Of a stretch of 64,000 bases of DNA, positions 40,301-52,549 are shown piece after piece. The notes beneath the pieces are model-generated. The model was not told the DNA's origin. It did no database searches and saw nothing but the letters and a program-made list of their open reading frames with translations. Both the position numbers and the translations under genes were made by a program. Every line of letters begins with the position of its first letter. The stretch's first letter is position 1. Source of the DNA: Bugula neritina (taxonomy: Eukaryota; Bryozoa; Gymnolaemata; Cheilostomatida; Bugulidae); the NCBI GenBank assembly GCA_964035545.1, contig OZ037765.1, positions 27,478,504-27,542,503 on the forward strand, written 5' to 3'.

Positions 40301-43300
40301 CAATGTAGGTCTATTTAGTAATTATAGTAGCAACTAGCAACACCACTAATAGTCCTACATAATTCACTACCCCTAGTAACAGAGTAATTATACTACAGCT
40401 GATATTTGATACGCTTGAGGCTAAGAAATCAGGACCAGCTTAAGTGGCATTCTAATGTTACTAAGCAGGGTAAAAGTGGCACACACTTCACAAGTGTTTT
40501 GCTGCTTAGCGTTTTTCCTGTCTCAGTAGAATGTTGTGAGCATAGTAGAAATGTTTTTTAAGATGTAGGAAGTACATTTAGTGAATCTCAAACTTTTTAA
40601 TTACATAAAGAGTTTTAGGTTTCAGAAAAAGAAGCATTACTAATATCAGAGTAGGACGATTACTATCAGGTATTAACCTTTATGGGATTTGAGAAGCAGG
40701 CTGGAGCATTCAAGTGTTTGCTTTACAAACTCACTGAACACCCCGAGAAAAACTTTATGCAAATTTGACTAATACCTTTGTCCCACTTATATATATTTGA
40801 AAATACAACACCAGTTTGAAAACATACAAGCTTTTACAGACCTAAATTAATTGGTCTCTAAAATAAGTAAGGGGGTTTGGGGTGCAGAGAAAAAGCTAGA
40901 CAATTCTCTTATGAAATAATTCAGTTTTAAAGCCTCAAGCACAACATGGAGTAGTGGTGGTACGGAATGAACCAGAATGCCAAGTGTAACAGAAGTTAAT
41001 GAGACACGATGGGAGAGATGTTTAGCAAAGCCTATAATATTACATTGGGGTTAGTAAGTTACACACAATACTATGACTCAGGTAGTGAACTAGTGTTGAC
41101 CTCAGTCAATGAACAGTGACCCACTAGTAAATATTTTGCTACTCTAGTCCAGCCTGAGCAATCATTTAAACAGGTGTTTTTGAATGATAAATTATTCGGC
41201 ATATACTATTTTTTACAATATTACAAAAAAATTTAGACTAATTTTGATATTATCTAGAATACACATATATTGCTTTGTTACTGTCAACTTAGTATGTACT
41301 GGCTTTTTAACTATGCTGATCTAACTACACAGACTAGTTATACACTAACTCAAGCAATCCAGGTGGAAGTGACTCAGTTACAATAATGAACTTTGCATAA
41401 TCAATGTCAATGTGGTCAACAAATAAAGACTGAACAACTCTGAGAATAACAGAGAGGGACTTGTAGTATATACTCCAGAAATTATAAGTGACATGGGTGA
41501 TTTACAAAGTCAACTTTTTAAAACAACCTGAATATATAAGAAGAGACAGGTAAGATTGATTATTACTAAATGGACTGTAACTAATGAAAGCAATGTCTGG
41601 CAAACCTTGGCCTCGTGGTGTGGAATTAATCTTACCAGACTAGAGGACTCCATTACTACGTACACTAAGTGAGATCTAAAGAGCTGATTCTTACCAAAGC
41701 TGGCCACCAACACTTCTTAGTTGGTTTTTCAGGATGTGATCTCTGTGATATTACCAAAGTTTCTTCTACCAACAGTACAGAGAAATCTTCATGAACTTTA
41801 AGCCAGTCTCTTTTCTGCCAGTCACAATGGTCAAACTCAACTAGAATCTACAACCATCCAAACACTTGACATTTACAAAATATACATACAGTTGTATCAT
41901 TTTATTCACACCGGCTATGCCTGTTGTAAGTAAACCAAATATTATTCCATCGGTCAGGAAAATGCAATAAACACTGGGCAACGCTGAAGCCAACTGGTCA
42001 CCTGTGCCATCTAGAAATTAATCAATATTAAATGAGCTCCAAGAGTTGAAGTTAGGTTTTCCAGGCTTGTGATTTTAGTGGTTAAAAGTTTCAGAACTTT
42101 CCAAGATACTATATGAAGTGTGGGAAATAGTAGGAGAGCTGAACCGAAGCAGGTACAAGACCAGCAGCTGGCACATAAGTACGGCGTATGACTCAACTGA
42201 ACTGCAGCCACTCTACATGTCTATCACTTTCATCTGACAGCCCTCTAAAGCTGACACCATGGAGAACCTTGCTGAGTTAAGGATCAGGTGCAAGTTGATG
42301 TGAAAGATGCAAAGCATGTAATTAATATTCTACACATCGTCTAGCTATTTTGCCTACTTATGCGTTGATAGTTGAGGGATGTAATAGACGCTAAAAGTCA
42401 ACAAATGACGCTAAGATAATCATTCAAAGTTGACAATCAGATTACACTATCGAGAGTGGTCAATGGATCCGCCAGCCCGCTGTCTGATAATTGAATAGAA
42501 TTGATCTTCATTTAGGTGAGTTATTGATCAGAGTTTTACTAGTCCAGCTTTATCTGACTGGTCATAGTAAGAGGTCATGGAAACTCACTAAACATTGGGG
42601 AGGGAGTGAATACCTCCCTAGTCAAACCACATGAGCTGGCAAGTTAAATGCAATACCACCAAAATTAGAGACCAATATAAATTGCCAAAACAAGCACTAT
42701 TCATTTGGGCTGGAAGCTGTGATAGTGGTTCCCATCTGATAGCACAAGTGTGTGTAGCACACTACAAGCACACAGTTTCAAATAATACTGCTAGTGGATC
42801 AACTGCTCTAATTTAACTACTAGCTGATAAGGTACCAGACTGCTGTTGCACTAATTCCAACCAGTCTGTCAATTTACTTGAGTGCAGTATAGTGGGTCAT
42901 GCGATATGACAGCAAAAGGGCCTAACTTTACAGTTCCCCAGACTTCATGCAGTTATGTAAAATCTAAGTTCAAATGATTTCGATTGATTACTGCTTAACT
43001 CAAGTTAAAAGTGTTGATGGAAGAAGCAAAGATGAAAATTTAGTGATAAAATAATATATTATTTCGACGACAGTGAAGAATAATCTGTATTTCAACCATT
43101 ACACATACTACGGACAATACCAACTTTGACTATTTCTAATGAACACAACTTGAGGAGCTTTGGTAAAGCTAAGGATGCAAAATCCTGAACATAAAACCGA
43201 AGTTTTGGTACCTTCAATATGTTAGTCTCCTTTGTCCTTACAATACTTACTACTGTGCAATATTTACTTTCTCAACTAATATAGTGTAATTTTGATATAT

Positions 43301-46300
43301 CCATAGGCATATGCTTGAAGTGGAAAAATGTGCTCAAGTCTAAAGCTTAAAACTTGGGAACAATCATGTACATAGGATGTAACATGTTGATACACTATTA
43401 CAACTTCTGCACCTGCATACTACAACTTTCTGGAGATGGTGACTCAACACAAGACCTCTCTAAACTTCAGCAAGAGAAAATCACAACAAAAGTAATAAAC
43501 TTTAGAGGCAAAAAACACTAAAAGAACCATAAGGAATACTCCAGTTGTTACAAGTAAAAGAAACATTTTAGTTTTAGTAATTTTTCCTAATGATTTTTTC
43601 ACTGCCTGTTTTTCGTATTAGCAACCGTTCCCATGATTAGCTTTCTTCAACTTGTATTAGTATATTTGCATATTCTATTGCTGATAACAAGGAACAGCTG
43701 CTAGCATTATGTTAGTGTTACCATGGAGATAAAGCAAACTGCCTTCACCAGCAGTACTTGGTGCGATGTCAGATCAAGCACAATTGTAGTTGAAAGGGTA
43801 AGCTCAACTAATTTTGAACTCGAAATGATAAACACAAAATCGTGTAACTGTTTCAAAACAAAATTACAGGGATTTCAAGGCTCCCAAAATAAAACTGAAA
43901 AACAATTATTCAGCAAAAATAAATGTCAACATAATATAACATCTTCACACTACTTATAAGCAGTCCTTCAGTTGAACATATAAACTTCGGTGACTTTACA
44001 GCTCTATATAGAAGTTAACCAATCTTTGTTAGAGTTCGTGTAGCTATGTAATAGACTTGATATACTATAGTTGGCCTGAGATATCTTATCTAATTTACAA
44101 TCTCATTACTACAGCGAGGTTTGTAGACTAGTAATGATTGTATTAAGCTGGCTAACTACTAAAACCGCTACTACGTGTGTTGCAGTGATATCCTATGGCA
44201 CAGTCAACAAAGCCAATAATAAAATGATGGCATTGATTACTGTGAATGGCTAGTAACCAAGTCACTTCAGACCTAACCAGTTTCCTAGTTTGGTTTGGAG
44301 AAACTTTTAAACAAGTTTATACCAACCATTACTATAATTGTAGAATAAAAGTAGAAGGTGAACCAACTCGTAGAAGAACCTTTTAAAAATTAATGGCACA
44401 TTTTTTGTTCCTCACATAGTAAAACAATAAGCCACCATTAAACATACAGTTAATAGGCGCTATTTAATATAAAGAATTTTGGCTATTCAACTTCCATCAA
44501 ACACAATGAAAGGTGTACACACCTGATGCATTCAGGGCAAAAGCAAAAGAACCATTCAACAACAAAACACTCCCACTAATACTATGCGAAGATATTGAAC
44601 ATGAAATGGCAGTCAATAAGATTCTTCAAGTCTTAGTAGTGATTTGTCAACTTAGAGTTTGACTACAGTTTGTACATGTCACAGGAGAGAGATTATAATT
44701 AGATATCATGCCTGTCCGGTTAAACAACTAAGTTGGCTCGTTTTGCCTTTTTTATCTGGGGAAGGGTGGGGTGGCCAGAGAGGCTAGCAAACAACAAAGT
44801 TGAGTTTATGCAGATGGGGTTCTAGAATTTGTATTACAATAAAACTCTGGGTAGGGGGTTAACAACATTAGTTTATCCCTGAAGTCTGGACAGCCATATT
44901 GTCTAGACTCTAGACTGTAACTGAAATCAGCTAGTGATTGTGAAAAGTCATTGTCTAGTAGTGAGCTAGTATTCTGGGTAGTAGATAGCATACTCAAACG
45001 GCTAGCCAAATGTGCAATGCACATGGCAAACAGTTCTATAAGCAAAATCCGTTACAGAAAACTAATTCTTTGTGACTTTTACTAGTGAATTTGTAGCAGA
45101 CTTGAGCCTTTCACTTTAGGACTTGTCAGAGTTAGATCAGTTTTATTTAATCTTTTTCATCTTCCTGAGTTTAAGTTGTCAATAAGAGCATGGAAAATGT
45201 TTTTTTGAAATAAGTCTTACTGTTACAAACATTTTTTTATATTTATTTTCCTAATCTAATAAGTTGAAAAATGATTAAAATTATTAGTGTTTACAATCAC
45301 TAGTTGTACTACAACAATTATAATTATTGGTTTGGTAATAAATGCATTATATATTCATAATTAGTAATCAATCATATACATGTTTTTGATGAAGGTTAGT
45401 AGATGCTAACCATTTGCTGTGCAAATTAAGGTTGCAAAAGTAGCAGTTTATAGAAAGTAAAGCTACCGAAAATTTCACTGAGGTAATGAATCCTGTTAAT
45501 TTTTACATTTAATAATTAACATTTACATAAATGAATGTTTGAATTATCAAGTAGCTATATTCACATGTACTGCTTGCACCAACAAATCTGCATAATATTT
45601 GAATCTTCATTACCACATCTAAAAATTTCAATGATTTCATCAACTTGTAACAGTAAGGAGAAATTGACACCAGGGAAGTGTGAGATCCCCACTTCTTGAA
45701 CTCTATACGAAAGGGATTGAAGTTGCTAGAGGTCAAATAAAATGTATGATTGAGCTTGCACGATGACGATACGATGCTAAGCCGCTTGGTATTTACTAAC
45801 TAGCTCAATTAAGGAATTTCTAAATTTGACTGTTTATTTTAAAAAGAATAATTGTGGATCATGTTTTCAAACGAAATGCGGGAATTATATTAATAATATA
45901 GGTCCACTAAACAACTGTACAACCTACAGCACTCAAATACTGCCAGTCTAATATATTTGGACACAGCTGAAACATTCACTTTTGCTGATGCTGCAAAGTC
46001 TAGACTGCACAATGAATAAGCAGGGAGAATTATTCATTTGAATGCATCTTCCTAACTATAATTGCTGTCTGCCATTACTACGTCTTTTGCAGGCAAAGCA
46101 AGTTATCTTCTACACATCTCGTATTCTGCATATAATTGTAAAAGTAATGCCAACTATTTTACCAGCAATGTGGAAAAGTCATCAGTTAGCTGTCTAAGGT
46201 TGGCAACTCACTGACTAATACTAGAATCTAGGCCCCATAGTTGCCAAGTAGTCATAATTTATTGCCAAGTTTATAGAAAAATTTACCACATAGCAGTTGA

Positions 46301-49116
46301 CCTATCAATATCGCAGAGGAACTAGAAATGGGTGTAGCTAATCTCTGTAAGAAATTAATAAAAGAACAAAAATTAGTTTGCCATGGATATTATTTAGTGG
46401 TCAGATTTGCAATTAAAAATGAAGCTAAACCAGCACGCTAATAATTTATTATCACTAAACTGCACTGCTTTATACACTAGCATCGACATCATTTATAAAT
46501 TGGCATTCGAATCCTTTTACATCAGGATAAAACAGCATTGCAAGCCTAGATTCAACTGAAGTGAGAAATCAGTCAATAGTCAACTATATATACAGAATAA
46601 TAGTAAACTTGAAATATTCAATAGCAATACAAATAGTTTGTATTGTATGGTTTAAAAGCCTTTAATTGACAGACGAAGTAAACTGTGCGCTTGCGTAAAA
46701 CTTGCAAACCTTATTTAAAATGTTGAAAATTAATGAAATGAACCTATTGGATGCTTAGTTCAGGGTTATTATTTAAAATTCATAAAGACTTGGGGAGAAC
46801 TCAGGATAACTGGGTGATATGACTTGAGCTAAGCATCTTCTGACACACTAAATGCCAGGTCCAGGTCCAACACAAAGTCTGTCCATATTGAAATACTTCC
46901 TTGAAAATCAGGGATATTGAAACTGCTGTCAAGGACAGACACATTGGGATAATGAGATTTTTCTACTTGCAAAATTTGAACCTTAAGAATAGAGACATAT
47001 TTTTAGCAATCATTGTCCAACTATGCTCAAAGCAGTCTGTTAAACAAAGGTACTAGTTGGTGCATAAAACTAAACTAGATATTTTTCAACTACTTTGTTT
47101 AAGCAGCACAGTTTCTTAAAAATCATACCTTCATGGAATGTATCAATGTTGATGGGTCCTAATTGTAAAAAATAACATTGGTGTTGGGACTCCATACACT
47201 TTAACCATTTGGGCAGTTTGAAAGCCCAGCCTTGCAAGAATTACTAACATGCAGCTCAAAGCTGAATGTCTTTAGACAAAAACTTTAGTGGCCGGCTCTC
47301 AACTGTTACCACCCAAATGAAGTGCGTAGATTTAAGTAACAACTTGTATTTTGCACCTGTTTCAAATGGAGGGTTGCAATTTGTATAACAGCCCTTCAGC
47401 CCAGGGTCCACAAAATTGCACAATACTACTAATGTTTATTATCCTCATCGCATCCCTCAGCATTGTTGAGAATATAAGCCAAACTACGCCCACTATATGG
47501 TCAGTTGTAAGCATTCCACAAGTTTTATTAAATAACTTTCATAGCTAAACAAACAAGTCTGTAACTCTGCTTTAACGCTGAGAACATTATTTTTTGTTTT
47601 CTATAACTCAAATAACAAGTAAAAAATCTAGCTAATAGCTACGATCAGCTAGGACAAAATAAATCCTTTTGCTATTCATATAACTACTGCTAATCATGGA
47701 AGTCGGGCAGCTTTCAACTCCAAGACTACAATTTATTCCCAAAAAGCTGTGGTTCCAAATATTTTAGGGCTTCCAATATGGGAAATGGACCCAAATTATT
47801 TTGATACATAGTTATACTTGCATAGCCTATAATTATATGCACTGACATACAAAAATATTACTTATGAACATTATTCAATAGGTTTTATATCATTGAATGT
47901 GAATTAGGAATGCCAGAGTGTCAATGTGCTCCAATTCAATTTGAATTACAAAATCTAAAAAATATTAACTAGCTGAGGAAACAGCAGACTGTTGAACTTA
48001 AGTAAGGCGTGAAAGTTGATGAGCCTCATAGGTTACAAACGCAATCATAATGGAAAATAGCATTAAAAATTAGTTAAAACTACAAGTATAACAACACAAA
48101 CTAGTGAAGTACAGTATCAACATGGCTCAGTTCCAGAAAAGATTGCAATTTAGTTTTTAAAAGAAATAATAATCAAATAATTATAACAGCAATATAGTCT
48201 ATTATGACTAACTACCTCTGTTATAGATAGTAAGACAAGAGTCGATGTGCTACAATAATGATGAATGATGAATAATAATGAATGAAGTCACACCATGACC
48301 AGTGCAATCGATCAACGAAGAAAACTTACTCTACACCTTATATCTTTACTAGTGTCTTACTGAAAGTCAAATTGAATCCAAAATTCAATAATAATTAGTA
48401 GTGCATTGCTATTTACAATTAGAATTACTGCTTATTGTTTAGGAGCATAAGTATTCCATCAAATTAACTTTGCGTGCTAAAGAAGAGTTAACTGTTAAGA
48501 CAAAGAGACTTGTCATCATGATCATTACCGACTACTACGGCGTGAGACTTTTTAATAATACTAATACTAATAGCTATGAATATAACCACTAACCAGTAGT
48601 CTTAGACTTAGACGAGCTTAGTTTTACATAAAACATTCATATTGAATTTGATTAAATGATAATATTAATAATAATATAAATTAAAATATATACAAACTAA
48701 CACGTCAACATTGAAAATATTTTACAAAATTCACAAGAGTCAATGAGTCGAGGAGCTGAAATAGAACTCAAGTTTAAATTTCATCTGATGCTAATGCTTA
48801 CCTGGGGCTGAGAATCTTGGCACGTGATGTCTTTATCCGAAGCGGCCCGAACGACTCCTGATATCCACTTGCAAGCTGTTATATCCCAGTTTGAGTTAAT
48901 GTTAGAGAGCTGATTTTTGTGACTGTGTAAATTTGCACCGCCGTGTGCTGTGGAGGTATTGTGAACTGTTTCAGTCGATCTTTCGGCTGTTGATTTTATT
49001 TTTGTTATAGCCTTTAAAGTTGATGGAATTTCAAATTCAAATTGAGATGACTCCCTCAACAAGGCAAGGAATCGTTTACCTACAACCTCCTCGCGAAATT
49101 TCAAAGCCATAGGCAT
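16555..49116 (-). CDS. KDM3: KDM3/JMJD1-type histone H3K9 demethylase (complete, 24 coding exons, about 2222 aa)
   Basis: KDM3 enzymes remove H3K9me1/2 using Fe(II) and 2-oxoglutarate in the nucleus. Exons, 5' to 3': 49116-48802, 41847-41695, 40056-39940, 36940-36752, 33537-33456, 31312-31251, 28688-28457, 27965-26651, 26571-26394, 25948-25790, 25436-24306, 24137-23864, 23764-23569, 22559-22351, 22019-21634, 21082-20858, 20235-20107, 19833-19707, 19366-19211, 18833-18654, 18382-18056, 17754-17615, 17089-16913, 16764-16555. All junctions are GT-AG and in phase. Residues 1-306 match the conserved KDM3 N-terminus ([37 protein letters not shown]). Residues 307-1400 are a long Ser/Thr/Pro- and Gln-rich, partly coiled-coil region. 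Then come [18 protein letters not shown], the Cys-rich zinc finger and the JmjC domain. Human relatives are KDM3A (1321 aa), KDM3B (1761) and JMJD1C (2540). No second copy is in the window, so this looks like the pre-duplication type. Confidence 0.96.
21634..23764 (-). other. KDM3: KDM3 zinc-finger exons 13-15
   Basis: Exon 13 carries [23 protein letters not shown] and CRFYAFR. Exon 14 carries [15 protein letters not shown]. Exon 15 carries [17 protein letters not shown] followed by [18 protein letters not shown], the C-x2-C/C-x2-C...C-x2-C pattern of the KDM3 C-terminal zinc finger needed for demethylase activity in KDM3A. All cysteines of the pattern are present. Confidence 0.93.
23864..28688 (-). 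other. KDM3: KDM3 low-complexity, Gln-rich and charged coiled-coil central exons 7-12
   Basis: Exon 8 (1315 nt) has Ser/Thr-rich sequence, a [18 protein letters not shown] block, then a Gln-rich stretch ([18 protein letters not shown]). Exon 9 is a Lys/Glu/Arg-rich predicted coiled coil ([20 protein letters not shown]). Exon 11 (1131 nt) is Pro/Ser/Thr-rich. Exon 12 has a basic [11 protein letters not shown] segment that could be a nuclear localisation signal. This part is probably disordered and regulatory. It accounts for the extra length over KDM3A and KDM3B. Confidence 0.85.
26226..26240. repeat. Poly-C tract in KDM3 intron 9
   Basis: A run of about ten C bases between exons 9 and 10 of KDM3. 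Confidence 0.85.
28689..31250. other. KDM3 intron 6
   Basis: AT-rich intron of about 2.6 kb between phase-0 exons 6 and 7. I see no exon with family similarity or paired splice sites in it, and no RNA gene. Confidence 0.6.
31313..36751. other. KDM3 introns 4 and 5 (exon 5 at 33537-33456 between them)
   Basis: Introns of about 2.1 kb (31313-33455) and 3.2 kb (33538-36751). AT-rich, with short chance ORFs only. Nothing else is recognised. Confidence 0.6.
36941..41694. other. KDM3 introns 2 and 3 (exon 3 at 40056-39940 between them)
   Basis: Introns of about 3.0 kb (36941-39939) and 1.6 kb (40057-41694). No nested gene is detected on either strand; the short ORFs lack similarity and paired splice sites. 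Confidence 0.6.
41848..48801. other. KDM3 intron 1, about 7 kb
   Basis: The longest intron lies between the start-codon exon and exon 2, a common place for enhancers, but I cannot identify any element. AT-rich, with no coding exon, RNA gene or intact mobile element seen. Confidence 0.6.
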
Positions 49117-49127
49117 ATGTGTACCAT
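49101..49127 (-). promoter_or_regulatory. Short uORF overlapping the KDM3 start codon
   Basis: An ATG at 49127 opens an 8-codon frame ending in TGA at 49103-49101. It overlaps both candidate KDM3 start codons (49116 and 49110) in a different frame. The 5' end of the transcript is unknown, so its presence in the mRNA is inferred. Confidence 0.45.
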
Positions 49128-49969
49128 AGTGGACACCAATACCCAGCTATCTCAGTACAAAAAAATTAGCTTAATTATTCAAGACAACCTCTATTAATAA
49201 CGTGTAAAATGTGAAGCAAAAACAAAACAAAAATACTGTACAGCTTTGTAGACGTAGTAACTACTTGGCACAGCGTAAACTGCAGGTATAATTACTATTA
49301 CTACTAGTAGTATACGATACCGATAGTGATACAAACATGTAGCTTGTGAATTTACAAACAGCGCTATATTTTGCGGCGGAACTGCGCTCAAGACTCAAAA
49401 TAGTGTTATTCATTTCTCAGGGTCATAGCTAAAATTATTCACAAATACTTCGTATATTATTTCGCGAAAGAGTTTCTTTTTTAGATATATGAATTTTGGT
49501 GTCAATATTTTGCTTTTATTATGTAATATTTTAATTTAAAAATTAAATTAAATATAATTATTTATATGCTTTAGTTTTAATTGCAATAATTTCGTTTTGT
49601 ATTAATTTATGTTGCGGGCTAACATCCGAATATTTATATTACTTTATCGAGAGTTTTTTTAGGATGTCAGCTTGTAATAGTTAGCCTGTTGTCAAAAGAC
49701 AATAGCTTAAGGAGTGTGTTAATAAAACAGTTTCATTGGGTATGTTTCTAGGAGCGTCATAAGTCGACATACTGTTATAGTGCAAGCCCTTTGGGGATAG
49801 TATTATATTATATTTTGTTGTGTGTTGAGTATTTTGTAGCTAGTACTAGTCACTATATAATAAGAGTGTGCTCCGGGCTACTGTGTAGTTACCATTAGTT
49901 AATTTGAAATTAATAGTCATAACTTCGGATTGGAAAGCTCGTGAAGTTAATCCAAGGTTTTCTCCCTGG

Positions 49970-50860
49970 TTTTATTATAATTATCATAATTGATAATTAT
50001 AATTATCATTATGATTATCATTTAATCAATTAATGATTTATCATTTATGGTTTAATTCTAGTACTAGTAGTAGTACACTGTACAGTATGAGTATGAGTAG
50101 TAGTAGTAGTAATCAGTAATGATTATTAAAATTAATGCCCGAGAGTGATACTGATTGTCAGTATCAGTGTGAGTATGATAGTGATACTGATACTGATAGT
50201 CATACTCATACTGTCATTATAGGTATCATAGTGATAATCATAACCACTTAATGATAATCATGATATGTGATACTATAACATAAACAAGTTATACTATAAG
50301 TATAAGTGTAAATATAATCATAGTAATACTACTACTAATAGTAATACTGGTAGTAAATGTAATTCACTAATACTAATAGTAATTGTATCAATGTTGCAAT
50401 ATAATGATTTAATATATAATAATAATGATAATCATTATGATTATCATTATGAATATTATTTTTAGTATTGTATAATTTTATCAATAGCATAATGATAATC
50501 ATAATTCAACCAATCAATGCGAATATTTACTTTTATATTAGACTAATATTTCAAATGAATTTTTTTGCCACACTGAGAAGTAATTTTGCTGCTAGTGCTA
50601 CTGAATGCTAAAAATACTAGTCACTAAGAGTGATGGCCATAATATTAATTTAAATAGATATTACTGCTACTAGTACCTGTACTATTACTACTAGTAGCAA
50701 TAGTAGCAGTGGTACTACTACTACTATGTCTTTTACTGCTAGTGCTAGTAGTACTAGTAAAAGTAATACTACTACTAATACTACTGCATTCGTTGCTTCA
50801 ACTACTACTAGTGCTACTCAGAGTAAGCGTGACTATAATGCAATCACAGTATACTCATGT
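49970..50860. repeat. Cluster of TGATAATCAT palindromes and degenerate TAG/TAC/ACT trinucleotide repeats
   Basis: Runs of ATAATTATCAT and TGATTATCATT (49975-50040, 50400-50520), AGTATGAGTAG and AGTAGTAGT (50060-50110), GATACTGATACTG (50150-50220) and CTACTACTAGTAG (50660-50820). The hydrophobic Leu-rich translation at 50709-50909 comes from the triplet repeat. Confidence 0.8.
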
Positions 50861-52516
50861 TCATGCTGAACTGATGTTGATACTGATAGTTATAGTAAAA
50901 ATAACTTAAAATTTAATATTTCTACAGAAGAACAGCACGCAATGAAGGTTAGCAATAATTACTACTATTATTAGTTAAGTATATCCAGGCATTCGGAACC
51001 AACTGGAAATATCTCCAGCAAGTGATCAGAAAGTCCAAATTAATTCAGGGCATGTTTGAACAAAAGTTATTTTAAATTAAAATTGAGCATAAAACTAGTT
51101 TGTCGATGATGATTTTAATACTGTATAGATCAAGTATGTTAGGGATTCTTTAACGTAGTATTTGCTGGTTTTTGCAAAATTAGTTGCTATCATGATCACC
51201 ATAGAGTAATAAATGGTAGAGTTCTTTCTCACCCAGAGTTTACTGACCCTATATCATGACTTTAATCGGAGTATGTAGTAAGTCAAGAGTTGTTAGCTAA
51301 AACATTAGTTGCTCCTTTCTTTCATGGAAAGTTTCAAGATGATAAGTACCTGCATGTGAGCATGGGTACAAACATTGAATTAAATTCAACTCTAGCAGAC
51401 AGCTATAGGTATAAGATGAACTTTGGTGAAACTGCTAAGATTAAAATTGCAATCGGTAGTGTTTAGTTATACTGCTATCAAAAGTGATTTATTTTCTAAA
51501 TGCTGGAACTTTGCACTGACAATGCTCTATTGCTGTTACTCCTATAATTTTTTTTTGTTTCTACTGCAATAAATATTCTAGTTTCAATCACAATAATTGT
51601 AGCAATCAATGTTATAAAAATATATTTATTGTTTTGCTTTATTAAACAAATGTGTTTTTACTACAACTCTAGAAAACACATGTTTCCACAAACGCTTCTC
51701 TTCATGAAAACTACATGTTTTGTATCTGCAATCTAAACGTATTTCACCTCCAACTAGCAATTCTGCTGTACTGTAGTTGTTACTACTATTGAGTTCGTTT
51801 CAAGACATTAGTTGCACTAATGATATTGTTTCAAGTTCTGTGAAAGTAACAATCCCAGCTGTGCTATAATAATCAAGAAGTCTTACCATATTGAAAATAT
51901 ATTTCAACTTGGTTGTAATTTCATTTAGTTGTAGAGAGTAAATGGTTTGATAGCAAGGTCGGGCCAAGACTTAGTGTAAATAAGGTAGGCAGTAAACAAC
52001 GGTCATGTCAACAAACCTTTAACTGAAAGATTCACTAGGCTCAAGTTGGGTGCAAGTTGCAGCAAAGCTATCTCTGACTTAATCTTGCGGGAGAACAGGT
52101 ATAATATATCTTAAGTTAGTCCAATGTCCTGTTAGACTCACAAATTCGTAGACTGCACTACTTGTGACCATATTGGTGAATATGCATTTTGAAATTGTGT
52201 TTTCAGGGGGAATGCTTTAACAATACTAAAAGTCATAATGTGGTTTGAAAACTGTGTAATTTCTATTAAATTGTTAACTAGTTTATCTCAAAGCATGCTT
52301 TGTAAATGCCAAATGTTAATTCTATAACAATTACATACAATAATATTGATTTTGTTTTTACTAAAAGTTGACTGGCAAAAATTACTGATTCGACCAATAG
52401 CATTACCATTACAAGATTAGACCTGCCGATGGTTGAACTAGTAGATTATCATTTAATATTTATTAGAGTTGATATAAATATTACTATTTTTTGTCTAGTT
52501 GACACAATCTACTCGC

Positions 52517-52537
52517 ATGTTTGACAAGCTCTGCTGA
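52517..52537 (+). promoter_or_regulatory. Six-codon uORF upstream of REEP
   Basis: ATG at 52517, in-frame TGA at 52535-52537, 12 nt before the REEP ATG at 52550. If the exon begins at the acceptor near 52500, this uORF would be in the mature mRNA. Confidence 0.4.
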
Positions 52538-52549
52538 CAAGTCTGGGCA

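Larger units (their letters stand above)
33456..49116 (-). other. KDM3: KDM3 N-terminal domain exons 1-5
   Basis: Five small exons spread over 15.7 kb encode residues 1 to about 286. Spliced, the reading runs [30 protein letters not shown] and [18 protein letters not shown]. It aligns by eye with the KDM3B N-terminus (VEFDGCNW..., VVPVEYLLD..., GHRVKIYQPEGEEGW...). This region is described as Tudor-like in KDM3A/B. None of these exons would be recognised as long ORFs; they were found by family similarity plus splice sites and phase. Confidence 0.93.
49117..52549. other. Head-to-head intergenic region between KDM3 and REEP
   Basis: Both promoters should lie in this 3.4-kb interval. It holds simple repeats (listed separately) and AT-rich DNA. 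A probable acceptor for the REEP start exon is at 52499-52500 (TTTTTTGTCTAG), implying an untranslated first exon upstream that I cannot place. Confidence 0.5.

Noticed and set aside
28980-48700. Numerous 60-90-codon ORFs within KDM3 introns as nested genes
   Set aside because: None has family similarity, paired splice sites or codon structure. Their frequency is as expected for AT-rich DNA of this length.
50709-50909. 66-codon Leu/Val-rich ORF resembling a signal peptide or membrane segment
   Set aside because: It arises from CTACTACTAGTAG repeats in intergenic DNA.
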